From an uncultured Gammaproteobacteria bacterium (GTDB lineage: Bacteria > Pseudomonadota > Gammaproteobacteria > Francisellales > CACEW01): 43,452 bases of DNA. Position 1 is the stretch's first letter, and every line of letters starts with the position of its first letter. The stretch lies in assembly GCA_902563055.1 (NCBI GenBank), contig CACEWE010000013.1, positions 1-43,452 on the forward strand, in the 5' to 3' direction. Positions 32,527-40,884 of this stretch are shown here, piece after piece. The notes beneath the pieces were generated by a model that saw nothing but the letters and a program-made list of their open reading frames with translations, did no database searches and was not told the DNA's origin. The position numbers were made by a program, and so were the translations under genes.

Positions 32527-33372
32527 ATGCAAAGTGATTTTTCGCAGAATTTTACCTTTCAAAACGCCGCTATTCGTGGCCAATGGATAAACTTAGAGTT
32601 GGTATATCAAAAAGTTGTATCTCAGCAGCCATACCCTGTACTATTAAAACAGCTTCTTGCTGAGTTTTTGCTCGGTACTGCTTTGTTATTAGGTCTGTCT
32701 AAAGAGGAAGGCAAGGTGTCCTTGCAGTTTCAAAGCGATAGCGATTTAGAAATGGTGACGATGCAAGCTAATAGCAATTTTCAGCTTCGCGGTTTATTAC
32801 AATGGCAAGGTGCTTTTGAGAGCCCAGAGGCAATTCAAAAAGCCTTGCAGCGTGGCATGATGGTTATTAATTATTTTCCTAATCACACCGCACAGCATTT
32901 TCAAAGTATTGTCGATATCAAGGGCGGCTCAGTTCCCTTGGCAATGAAACATTATTTTGAACAAAGCGAGCAGCGTGATACAGAAATTTTTATTGCTGCT
33001 GATGAAAACAAAGTGGTTGGCTTATTATTACAAAGAATGCCCAGTGGCAAAAGCCAGGATGAAAAAACCTATCAGGAAATAGTTCAGTTGGCACAAACGG
33101 TTAAACCAGAGGAACTGCTAGAACATACCCCGGCTAAAATGCTTAGTTTACTCTTTAGTGAGCATGATATTAAGCTTCAGTTGCCCAAGGCCTTTACATT
33201 TGGCTGTAACAGTGGTGATAAGCGCTTTGATCAAGCCCTTTTTGCCATGGCAAGAGGCGAAGTAAATGAACTGCTTGAAGAAAAAGGAGAAGTAGTGGTC
33301 ACTTGCGATTTTTGTGGTAAAAAGACAGTATACCATGAAGAGGATATAAAACGCATTCTTGATGAAAACTAA
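32527..33372 (+). CDS. hslO: Hsp33 redox chaperone with incomplete zinc site
   Basis: 281 residues. Hsp33 is a cytoplasmic holdase activated by oxidation: four cysteines (C-x-C and C-x-x-C) bind zinc when reduced and form disulfides under oxidative stress. The N-terminal chaperone domain is typical (LLAEFLLGTALLL, INYFPNHTAQHFQSIVDIKGGS, SEQRDTEIFIAA). In the C-terminal switch the second pair is intact (C260-D-F-C263), but the first reads FGCNSG, so C227 is kept and the second cysteine is Ser229 (AGT). Only three thiols remain at this site. AAAGGA lies 7 bases before the start. The 3' end overlaps the M16 peptidase gene by 11 bases. Confidence 0.9.
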   Translation: MQSDFSQNFTFQNAAIRGQWINLELVYQKVVSQQPYPVLLKQLLAEFLLGTALLLGLSKEEGKVSLQFQSDSDLEMVTMQANSNFQLRGLLQWQGAFESPEAIQKALQRGMMVINYFPNHTAQHFQSIVDIKGGSVPLAMKHYFEQSEQRDTEIFIAADENKVVGLLLQRMPSGKSQDEKTYQEIVQLAQTVKPEELLEHTPAKMLSLLFSEHDIKLQLPKAFTFGCNSGDKRFDQALFAMARGEVNELLEEKGEVVVTCDFCGKKTVYHEEDIKRILDEN

Positions 33373-34732
33373 ACGCGCCGCAACTTTTTCTTTGTTTTTT
33401 TTCTTTTCTTTATTACTTTTTGCCTTACTTCCTACCTTGATGTTTGCAAGCGATCAGACTGTGCAGGTAGATTTGCCTATTAGTTCTTATAAACTTAAAA
33501 CAGGTGCGCATTTGTATGTGGTAAAAGATCCATCTTTACCCATGGTGCAAGTAGCCATTTCATTGCCGGTGGGCTCTATTGATGAACCAGCGGCTTATAA
33601 GGGCGCATCACATGTTTTAGAGCATATGATGTTTCGTGGATCTAAAAACTATCCTGATCGTCTTTTTGCAAAAAATATGGCGATAGGTGGCGCGATTAAT
33701 TCTGCTTTTACGACCAAATATAACACCATTTATCTAGCGCAAATGGCCAAGAACTTTGTGCCGCGTTATCTGCAAATGGAGCAAGATCGATTTAATCATT
33801 TAAGTATTAACCCCAAGGTGCTTATAAAAGAAAAACAGGTGGTTAAGGAAGAGCGGCGCATGCGCATTGAGGATAACCCCATTCAGGTAGCGCTTGAAAA
33901 GCTTAATGCATCCATGTACCCAGGTTCTAGCTTTGGGTATTCTGTTATAGGCTCTATGGCCGATATTGATGCCTTAAGCAGTAGCAAGCTCATAGATTGG
34001 TATCGCTATTGGTATCGTACTCAAAATATATCCTTTTTAGTACAGGGTGATGTGGACCCCAAACAAGTAAAACGCTGGTTTGAGAACTTTACCATTACTC
34101 AAAAGCCGCCCAGTAAAAATTTTCATTATCAAAAGATGCTCAATAAGGCAGCAAAATATCATCCTAGTCATTTGGTCTTGAAGAAACCGTATCATGAGCG
34201 TGCTATTATTTTTGCCTTTGATGTGCCGGCCATTACTAAGAACAATTTTCGTGATGCTTTAAGCTTGAAGCTGCTTGTCAGTATTTTAAATGGTCGGGAA
34301 TATGGCGTATGGCGTGATGATTTTACCCAAAATAAAAATCCTCTAGCCACCTTAATGCAAATACAGTATCAGATGCTACAAGAATATGGCCAATCACAAC
34401 TACTTTTGTTTTTTTATCCAAGCCCTAAGGTTTCCATAAAAATGCTTAAAGCAAAGGTAATAAAAGCACTGGAGGATTTGCAAAAGCAGAACTTTACAGC
34501 GGCACAATTACAAATGGCAAAAATGCAATTACGCAGCCAGTATGTTTTTCAGTTAGATAACAGCTTAAATCGCTTATTTTCTCTGGCCCAATTTATCCAG
34601 TTGGGCCTTGGTAGCAATTATTGGCAGCAGCGTGAGGATGTGCTTGCTGGTATTGATAATCAAGATTTACAGCGCGTTATCAGCCGTTATTTAATGCCTA
34701 AAGATGCCTCTAGTATAGTCTTGACAAAGTAA
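33362..34732 (+). CDS. M16 family zinc metallopeptidase
   Basis: 456 residues from ATG 33362 (an earlier TTG at 33359 is also in frame). A signal peptide (MKTKRAATFSLFFFFSLLLFALLPTLMFA) directs it to the periplasm. The inverted zinc motif is HVLEHMMF, with the second glutamate ligand in VKEERRMRIEDNP about 75 residues on. The substrate-binding R/Y region may lie in the C-terminal half. Many gammaproteobacteria encode two adjacent M16 proteins, one catalytic and one inactive; here only the catalytic type is present. It overlaps hslO by 11 bases and converges on recG with 7 bases between stops, where a short GCCCT-TTTT-AGGGC stem (34733-34746) could weakly terminate both. Confidence 0.88.
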   Translation: MKTKRAATFSLFFFFSLLLFALLPTLMFASDQTVQVDLPISSYKLKTGAHLYVVKDPSLPMVQVAISLPVGSIDEPAAYKGASHVLEHMMFRGSKNYPDRLFAKNMAIGGAINSAFTTKYNTIYLAQMAKNFVPRYLQMEQDRFNHLSINPKVLIKEKQVVKEERRMRIEDNPIQVALEKLNASMYPGSSFGYSVIGSMADIDALSSSKLIDWYRYWYRTQNISFLVQGDVDPKQVKRWFENFTITQKPPSKNFHYQKMLNKAAKYHPSHLVLKKPYHERAIIFAFDVPAITKNNFRDALSLKLLVSILNGREYGVWRDDFTQNKNPLATLMQIQYQMLQEYGQSQLLLFFYPSPKVSIKMLKAKVIKALEDLQKQNFTAAQLQMAKMQLRSQYVFQLDNSLNRLFSLAQFIQLGLGSNYWQQREDVLAGIDNQDLQRVISRYLMPKDASSIVLTK

Positions 34733-34739
34733 GCCCTTT

Positions 34740-36815
34740 TTAGGGCGTATAGGCATATTCACCAGCCTTTTGAACCCAACGGGTGATTAAGCGATTTTGT
34801 AGTACACTGTCTTTGGCAATATGATCGCTCAAATCCATTACAATGCTCCATAAGTCTTTATCGCGCAATAAGTTGGCTATTCTAAAGTCAAATGCACCAC
34901 TTTGTCTGGTGCCTAGAAGATCGCCCTGGCCACGGTATTTTAAATCTTGCTCGGCTAATTCAAAGCCATTTTGCGTATCGCGAATACACTTAAGGCGCAT
35001 CAGTGTGCTTTGGCTAAGTGTCTGGCCATAAAGCAAAACGCAATAGGCTTGAACATCACCTCGACCAACTCGTCCGCGTAATTGATGCAATTGTGAGAGT
35101 CCTAAGCGTTCTGGGTTTTCAATCACCATTAAGTTAGCATTTTTAACATCTAGGCCTACTTCAATGACGGTGGTTGCAATGAGTACATCAATATGACCCT
35201 TGGCAAAGTCTTCCATCACGGCTTGTTTATCCTCGGAGGGCATTTTTCCATGAACCATCGCTATTTTTAAGGGCGCAAGTTGCGGTTTTAAATCGTTAAA
35301 ACATTGCTGACAGGCCTGTAAATCCATTTCTTCGTTTTCTTCAATTAAAGTACACACCCAGTAGACTTGTCCTTTAGCAAGAGCATAGTTTTTGACCCGC
35401 TCGATTAAAGTTTGCCGCTTGCTTTGCGCTAAAAGTGTGGTGATGATCTCTTTGCGCATTTTAGGGCGGCTATTAATGGTGGAGATATCTAAGTCAGCAT
35501 AAAGGCTCATGGCAAGCGTTCTTGGAATGGGGGTGGCGGTCATAATTAAAACATGCGGGCTGAGGGTTTCTTTGGTGCCTTTTTGCTGTAATTGCATTCT
35601 TTGCTCAACCCCAAAACGATGCTGTTCATCAATAACTAATAAGCCTAAGTTCTTAAATACAACATCTTTTTGAAATAAAGCATGGGTGCCCACTGCCAGC
35701 AATGCCTCGCCGCTAACTAAGGCCGCTTTAGCTTGTTTTTTCTCTTGCGCTTTTTGTTTGCCCGATAAAAATACCACCTTTACATTAAAGGGCAATAGTA
35801 GCTCGCTAAGATTATGATAGAGCTGCGTGGCTAAGAGCTCAGTTGGCGCCATCATGGCGCTTTGGATATTTTGTTCAGCAGCTTGGGCAATGGCACAGGC
35901 TGCAACAATGGTTTTGCCACTGCCAACATCTCCTTGTAATAAACGCATCATTGCCTGGTTTTGACTGATGTTATGGCTAATCTCATCTATGACGCGACTT
36001 TGGCAGGGTGTGCAAGCAAACGGCAGTGCCTTTAGCATTTGTGGTACCATGACCAGACTTTTTGCAATAGGCTGGGCTTTTTTGCCCTGTTGTTTTTTAA
36101 ACTGCAGCATAAATAATCGGTGCGCCAAGCATTCTTCAATAGCAAGACGACGTTGTGCCGGGTGCGTGCCTTGTAAAATAGACTGTGGGTCAATATCTTT
36201 AGGCGGCTGATGGACAATGTTGAGTGCATCTTTTAAAGGACACAGCTGGTGTCGTTGCAAAAGTGCACTGGGAATAAGTTCTAATTGATCAAGTTGCTTG
36301 AGATAATCAAGTGCCTGATCCATTGCCTTTTTCCAATGCGCTTGAGTTAGGCCTTGGGTGGAAGCATAGATTGCATTTAGTGTCTGAGGCAGTGGCGGTG
36401 GAGCATCGCTAAAAACACGATATTCTGGATGAATCATCTCTAGTCCATCATAACCCAGTCGCACTTCGCCAAAACAGCGACACTGTTGTCCTTCTCTTAG
36501 TTGCTGGAGTTGAAATGCTTGAAAATAAAAAAACCGTAAAGTAATACTCGAGCTTTCATCTGACAAATGACAGATCAACATTTTACGGCGTTTATATATC
36601 TGTCGAACTTGGGTAATGGTTCCTGAAATAGTAAGATATTGACCAACCTGTATGTTTTTAATTGGGGTAACTTGAGTGCGGTCCTGATAGCCACGAGGTA
36701 GATGAAATAAAAGATCAGCTATATTTTTGATGTCTAATTGTAAAAACTTTTGCGCAAGCTGCGGTCCAATACCCTTGAGCTGCAAAAGAGGCTGAAGTAA
36801 ATTGCCGGTTTCCAT
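34740..36815 (-). CDS. recG: ATP-dependent DNA helicase RecG
   Basis: 691 residues from ATG 36815 (E. coli 693); a TTG further upstream would add 10 residues that do not fit the family. RecG remodels stalled replication forks and branches Holliday junctions. The N-terminal wedge/OB domain begins LLQLKGIGPQLAQKFLQLDI (N-terminal residues 10-29) and LFHLPRGYQDRT. Helicase motifs: I LLQGDVGSGKT, II VIDEQHRFGVEQR, III MTATPIPRT, and later GRVGRGDVQAYCVLLYG. The C-terminal TRG region (FDFRIANLLRDKDL) is present. The gene is complete. Confidence 0.95.
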   Translation of the reverse strand: METGNLLQPLLQLKGIGPQLAQKFLQLDIKNIADLLFHLPRGYQDRTQVTPIKNIQVGQYLTISGTITQVRQIYKRRKMLICHLSDESSSITLRFFYFQAFQLQQLREGQQCRCFGEVRLGYDGLEMIHPEYRVFSDAPPPLPQTLNAIYASTQGLTQAHWKKAMDQALDYLKQLDQLELIPSALLQRHQLCPLKDALNIVHQPPKDIDPQSILQGTHPAQRRLAIEECLAHRLFMLQFKKQQGKKAQPIAKSLVMVPQMLKALPFACTPCQSRVIDEISHNISQNQAMMRLLQGDVGSGKTIVAACAIAQAAEQNIQSAMMAPTELLATQLYHNLSELLLPFNVKVVFLSGKQKAQEKKQAKAALVSGEALLAVGTHALFQKDVVFKNLGLLVIDEQHRFGVEQRMQLQQKGTKETLSPHVLIMTATPIPRTLAMSLYADLDISTINSRPKMRKEIITTLLAQSKRQTLIERVKNYALAKGQVYWVCTLIEENEEMDLQACQQCFNDLKPQLAPLKIAMVHGKMPSEDKQAVMEDFAKGHIDVLIATTVIEVGLDVKNANLMVIENPERLGLSQLHQLRGRVGRGDVQAYCVLLYGQTLSQSTLMRLKCIRDTQNGFELAEQDLKYRGQGDLLGTRQSGAFDFRIANLLRDKDLWSIVMDLSDHIAKDSVLQNRLITRWVQKAGEYAYTP

Positions 36816-37152
36816 AACAAAGCCATACAAGGTTGATAAGAGCAAGTGTATAGAAAAAAACCAAGTCGGTAAAGCGCTTTCAATGCGTGTTTTTTACAGT
36901 AGGGTTTTTAAAGTTTTTTCAGAATATGTAGATTGCCTGGTGTTAAAAGGATAGGTTAAGGTATTGTTTTTTTAAAAAAATGTAGTATATCAGTGCCTTA
37001 CAAGAGATTTGGTTTGTTTTTATACAAATTTTGTGCCTATTTTTTGCAATTTGATTTATTGCTACTATAGTTAGCGGTGCAATTTGTCTTTTTAGGTTTG
37101 CGTGTTGTTGAGCTTATAAAGATTTGCATAACCATAACTAAAGGAGAATACC
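36816..37152. other. intergenic region between recG and the holin-like gene
   Basis: A divergent region of about 340 bases that is AT-rich with several T- and A-runs (for example T8A7 near 36967-36980). Apart from the promoter at 37044-37071 I see no ORF, RNA gene or terminator in it. The recG promoter must lie in the left part, but no clear -35/-10 pair was found. Confidence 0.5.
37044..37071 (+). promoter_or_regulatory. candidate promoter of the holin-like gene
   Basis: TTGCAA (37044-37049) and TATAGT (37066-37071) are 16 bases apart. Initiation near 37078 leaves a leader of about 75 bases before ATG 37153. Confidence 0.45.
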
Positions 37153-37422
37153 ATGAAATTATCATCAGTTAGAGTAGGGGTTGCATTAGGTTTAACAGCA
37201 GGTTTGTTTGCTTTTGTAATTGGTCTACTTGCATTAATACTAGATCTCGGTTGGGCGCATGCTTATGTAATTGGAGCAGTGTCTTCTGGATATGCGGGAT
37301 ACTCAGCTACCTTTTCTGGCTCAATTTTGGGCTTTTTGTGGGGCTTTGCGCATTATTTTGTATTTGGCTATCTATTGGCTTTGCTATACAATTTTATTGG
37401 CAAGTTTGGTTGCTGCAAATAG
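37153..37422 (+). CDS. small holin-like membrane protein
   Basis: 89 residues with two or three hydrophobic helices: about 7-30 (VGVALGLTAGLFAFVIGLLALILD), 36-50 and 54-82. The glycine spacing and the ending FGYLLALLYNFIG match a small-protein family often labelled 'bacteriophage holin' in Legionella-type genomes. That label is by similarity; no lysis genes or phage genes are nearby. AAAGGAG precedes the ATG by 7 bases, an excellent ribosome binding site. A strong bidirectional terminator follows 20 bases after the stop. The function in the cell is unknown. Confidence 0.72.
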   Translation: MKLSSVRVGVALGLTAGLFAFVIGLLALILDLGWAHAYVIGAVSSGYAGYSATFSGSILGFLWGFAHYFVFGYLLALLYNFIGKFGCCK

Positions 37423-37441
37423 AGCAAAACCACGTGATTCT

Positions 37442-37470
37442 AAAAAGCCCGGTTTCCCGGGCTTTTTTTT
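37442..37470. terminator. bidirectional Rho-independent terminator
   Basis: GCCCGG (37447-37452) pairs with CCGGGC (37457-37462) around TTTC, with A5 before and T8 after, extending the stem to 11 bp. It serves the holin-like gene on the plus strand. On the minus strand it overlaps the argS stop codon and terminates argS with the complement of the A-run. Confidence 0.92.
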
Positions 37471-39202
37471 ACATACGAGTTAAGGTTTCAATGCCCAGTA
37501 AGCTAAGGCCTTGGGCGAGGATAATAGCTGTCGCTTGAGCCAGGGCTATTCTGGCAGCCTCTTGAGGGTCACCAATAACTGGGCAGTCTCTAAAAAAGCC
37601 ATTAAAGCATTCTGCAAGTTGGTAAAGATAGTCACACAGACGATTAGGCATAAGATCCTTGGCAACTTTATCGATCGTTTCGGCAAATTGATTAATTTTT
37701 AGCATCAAATCTATTTCACTTTGATGACTAAGTGTGCTGCAAGCGGTGATATTGGCTGTTTGATTTGATTTTTTGAGTATGCTTTGAATGCGCACATAGG
37801 CGTAGAGTATAAAAGCTGCAGTATTACCCTCAAAGCGCAGCATCCGTTCATAGCTAAAGGTATAATCCCCTATTCTATTACAAGAAAGGTCAGCATATTT
37901 TACTGCGCCAATACCCAGCACTTTAGCGCTTTGATCTATCTCGCCTTGGCTCCAATCAACTTTACGTTCATTGAGTAAAGCCTTTGACTTGGAAATTGCG
38001 GTTTCTAGTAGATCTATAAGTTTTTCATTTTCACCAGAGCGGGTTTTGTATTTTTTGCCGTCTTCACCAAGTACAAGGCCAAAGGGAACAAATTCCAGTT
38101 CTACAGGGCTTTTTTCTAGGTAGCCTGCTTCTTTTGCACTGGAAAAAAGCAGCTGAAAATGGCCTGATTGTCCCGCATCCACCACATAGATAATACGATC
38201 TGCTTTTTCTTCTTCAATACGATGCTTTAAGGCGGTAATATCAGTGCTGGCATAATTGTAGCCGCCATCTGATTTTTGAATTAAAAACGGCATAGGCTCA
38301 CCTTGACGGTTTTTGCTATCGTTAGCAAAAATACACCAGGCGCCGTCAGATTCTACCGCAATACCGCGTGATTTAAGATCCTTAATAGTTTGATCTAGCC
38401 ATGGATTGTAGAAAGATTCACCGCGATCTTCAATCTTTACATCTAAAAGACTATAAATATGTTGGTAGGCCTTTTTAGAAATATCGCAAATCATTTTCCA
38501 GGCATCAAGCGCTTGGATATCACCACTTTGCAGGGCAACTACAGCTAACTGGGCCCTTTTTTTAAACGCGGCATCTTGCTCAAAGAGTGCTCTGGCTTCT
38601 TTGTACCAGGCTGCAAGTTGGCTAAGGGTGGCTTTTGAGTCTGGACCGATAACTTCAGGGTGTTGTTCTCTTAAAAAAGCAATGAGCATACCAAATGAAG
38701 TACCCCAGTCGCCAATATGGTTGAGTGCGCACACTTCATGCCCTAAAAATCGCAGTGTTCTAGCCAGTGCATCACCGATAATAGTTGATCTAAGATGGCC
38801 AACATGCATTTCTTTGGCAATGTTAGGGGAGGAGTAGTCAATAACAATTTTTTGGCGATTTTTCTCCTTCATAAATTCTAAACTAGGGTTTTCTAGGATA
38901 TGAATGACACCCTGGCTAAGAAAATCATTACTCAGTGTGATATTAATAAAGCCTGGTCCTTTTATTTCTGCGTTTTGTATCATGGGGTCTTGGCTAATAT
39001 CCATCGCATCAAGCCAGGTGCTTGCAATATCTTGTGGTTTTTGGCGTAATATTTTAGCTAGGGCCATCGCACTGTTAATCTGATAATGGCCAAATTTCTT
39101 AACTGTGGCTGCAGTTATAATCAGCTCATGATCTTTGGCGCTTGGGAAAGCTTTGATGAGTGACTGTTTTGCATGCGTTTTAAGTGTATCAATGAGTGCC
39201 AT
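37469..39202 (-). CDS. argS: arginine-tRNA ligase
   Basis: 577 residues (E. coli 577). It is a class I synthetase charging tRNA-Arg. The N-terminal Add-1 domain (1-110) is followed by the ATP-binding HVGHLRSTIIGDAL (the HIGH-type motif preceded by SPNIAKEM) and the catalytic core. The loop KYKTRSGENEKLIDLLE replaces KMSK, as is normal for most ArgRS. The C-terminal anticodon-binding domain ends LAQATAIILAQGLSLLGIETLTRM. AAAGGGG precedes the start by 6 bases. The stop codon lies within the bidirectional terminator. The gene is intact and conventional. Confidence 0.97.
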   Translation of the reverse strand: MALIDTLKTHAKQSLIKAFPSAKDHELIITAATVKKFGHYQINSAMALAKILRQKPQDIASTWLDAMDISQDPMIQNAEIKGPGFINITLSNDFLSQGVIHILENPSLEFMKEKNRQKIVIDYSSPNIAKEMHVGHLRSTIIGDALARTLRFLGHEVCALNHIGDWGTSFGMLIAFLREQHPEVIGPDSKATLSQLAAWYKEARALFEQDAAFKKRAQLAVVALQSGDIQALDAWKMICDISKKAYQHIYSLLDVKIEDRGESFYNPWLDQTIKDLKSRGIAVESDGAWCIFANDSKNRQGEPMPFLIQKSDGGYNYASTDITALKHRIEEEKADRIIYVVDAGQSGHFQLLFSSAKEAGYLEKSPVELEFVPFGLVLGEDGKKYKTRSGENEKLIDLLETAISKSKALLNERKVDWSQGEIDQSAKVLGIGAVKYADLSCNRIGDYTFSYERMLRFEGNTAAFILYAYVRIQSILKKSNQTANITACSTLSHQSEIDLMLKINQFAETIDKVAKDLMPNRLCDYLYQLAECFNGFFRDCPVIGDPQEAARIALAQATAIILAQGLSLLGIETLTRM

Positions 39203-39283
39203 TTTTCGCCCCTTTAGGCCAATATATTATGGGACCGTATTGTAGCGAATATAGCAAATTTTGCAATGGCTTTTAAGCACAAA

Positions 39284-40699
39284 CTACGCGGTTTGAGTAA
39301 AGGCTTGATAGACTTTTTCAAAAATATAACCCATATGCACTCGGTTGGTAAGATTAAGCTTGTTAATATCAATGTTGATAGAAGGGTTTTTATGAAAGCC
39401 ACATTTTTCAACATCTTCAGCATAGGTCTTGTATAGACGATTTAAAGAGCGAATTTCACTAAACTTCCAGCCGCCATCTACTTCCATTTTACGACCACGC
39501 TGTTGAATGCGTTTCCAGGCAAGTTCAGGCTTGCCATGCAAAACAATAAGTAAATCAGAAGATGGTAGCTCCTGATTAACTTTGTTAAATTCTGTAGTCA
39601 AGAGATCCAGCTCATTGGCAGTTAAAACGCCATCTTGATGAAATTGATGGCAGAAAATAAGGAGATCTTCTGGCAAAGAGCGATCTTTTACGTAGCTATA
39701 ATCACCTCTTTTGCCTGCTTTGCGTTGCCGGGCGCGGATATTGAGAAAGTGTTTTTGTAATTGGTAACAATAGGTTTTTTTATCGCGGAGAAAATCATTT
39801 AGCAAAGGGTTTGCTTCTGGTTTTTCGTAAAGGGCTTTAATGCGAAGGCTTTGGTGCATAATGGCGGTAAGGGTAGATTTGCCAAGACCAACATTACCTG
39901 CGACCGTGATGAGCTTTTTGTTTTTCTTAAGGTAGTCCTCTAAGCGGCGCTCGGCATCAATGGCGCGCAAGGTGCCATCAGTTTCAGACATGCTTACCCA
40001 GTCTTTTAAGCCAGGAGTGGTGACCCGTAAGTTTAGTTCGCGCACCTTATCGGCAATTTGCTTGGCTGCATTGATTAAAAAGGTATCCATTTCTACTTCA
40101 TTGTTGGAGTCAATCACCAGGCATGGGCACTTAATATGTTTTCTAACAAAGCTTTCATAGAGGCCGTTAAGTAGTTCCAGGTAATCACGCGGTACTTCTT
40201 TTTCGCTATCGCGGCCGCGTTTTTTGATACGGTTGATCAAAGTATCAGTGTTGGCGCGTAGATAAACCATCAAGTCTGGTTCGTCAATGCGGTTGGTCAT
40301 AAGGTTGTAATTGTTTTGATAGGAGATAAACTCTGCTTCAGACATGTGCGAGAGCACTTTTTGTGCTTTACCAAAAATATGGTAGTCCTCAAAAATAGTT
40401 CTATCCTCAAGCACAATACCTCTTGCTTGCTCAATTTTGTGTTGCCGTCTAAGGCGGCCGTTTAAAAATTCTATTTGTGCAGTAAAAGCATGCTGGGTAG
40501 GTGCTTTATAGAATGCATCAAGCACCACTGGATCAAATTCCTCAGCAAAGGTGTATATTTCTTCGTCACCATGTTTGTCGGGAAAGCAGTCGAGAAGAAT
40601 GTCGCGTAGGGGGGAGGTTTTGCATGCCTCAATGAAGGTGGATTTTCCGACGCCAATATTACCCAATACGCCAATTCTTAAGTTTTCTGCAGCTGACAT
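39284..40699 (-). CDS. tandem fusion of two deoxynucleoside kinase domains
   Basis: 471 residues, about twice a normal deoxynucleoside kinase (about 210-230). Domain 1 (1-220): P-loop GNIGVGKST (13-21), the D-R motif LEDRTIFEDYHIF (97-109), and the lid RIKKRGRDSEKE (157-168). Domain 2 (about 258-470): P-loop GNVGLGKST (268-276), LQKHFLNIRARQRK, D-R-S at 339-341, and the lid RIQQRGRKMEVD (397-408). These belong to the dCK/dGK/TK2/dNK family that phosphorylates deoxynucleosides for salvage, acting as dimers. Both halves keep their ATP-binding and D-R motifs, so both may be active, perhaps with different substrates. AGGGA is the ribosome binding site. It lies 81 bases upstream of argS on the same strand. 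Specificity cannot be deduced. Confidence 0.83.
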   Translation of the reverse strand: MSAAENLRIGVLGNIGVGKSTFIEACKTSPLRDILLDCFPDKHGDEEIYTFAEEFDPVVLDAFYKAPTQHAFTAQIEFLNGRLRRQHKIEQARGIVLEDRTIFEDYHIFGKAQKVLSHMSEAEFISYQNNYNLMTNRIDEPDLMVYLRANTDTLINRIKKRGRDSEKEVPRDYLELLNGLYESFVRKHIKCPCLVIDSNNEVEMDTFLINAAKQIADKVRELNLRVTTPGLKDWVSMSETDGTLRAIDAERRLEDYLKKNKKLITVAGNVGLGKSTLTAIMHQSLRIKALYEKPEANPLLNDFLRDKKTYCYQLQKHFLNIRARQRKAGKRGDYSYVKDRSLPEDLLIFCHQFHQDGVLTANELDLLTTEFNKVNQELPSSDLLIVLHGKPELAWKRIQQRGRKMEVDGGWKFSEIRSLNRLYKTYAEDVEKCGFHKNPSINIDINKLNLTNRVHMGYIFEKVYQAFTQTA

Positions 40700-40824
40700 T
40701 GCTTTTTCCCTGTGCTTATAATTAAAATCGCACTATTGTACGCTTAGATGATCCATAAAAGAAGGGTGTTATAGAATTTTTTTTGTACTTATTATTCTAC
40801 GTAAATTTGTATTCTTGGATCGTG

Positions 40825-40853
40825 TTGCCTTTGGGGTGAAGAGGCGTTATAAT
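40825..40853 (+). promoter_or_regulatory. strong sigma-70 promoter of glmM
   Basis: TTGCCT (40825-40830) and consensus TATAAT (40848-40853) are exactly 17 bases apart. The upstream ATG at 40852 lies inside the -10 box, so it cannot be in the transcript. This settles the glmM start at 40885. Confidence 0.75.
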
Positions 40854-40884
40854 GGCCCACAATCAAAAACAAGGTAGCTTCAAT

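Noticed and set aside
32452-32583. N-terminal extension of the DUF192 protein
   Set aside because: It would run through the divergent promoter region and the hslO start, and it would bury the signal peptide.
37153-37422. Prophage remnant suggested by the holin-like label
   Set aside because: No other phage gene, integrase or lysis partner is nearby, and the protein belongs to a small membrane family found on ordinary chromosomes.
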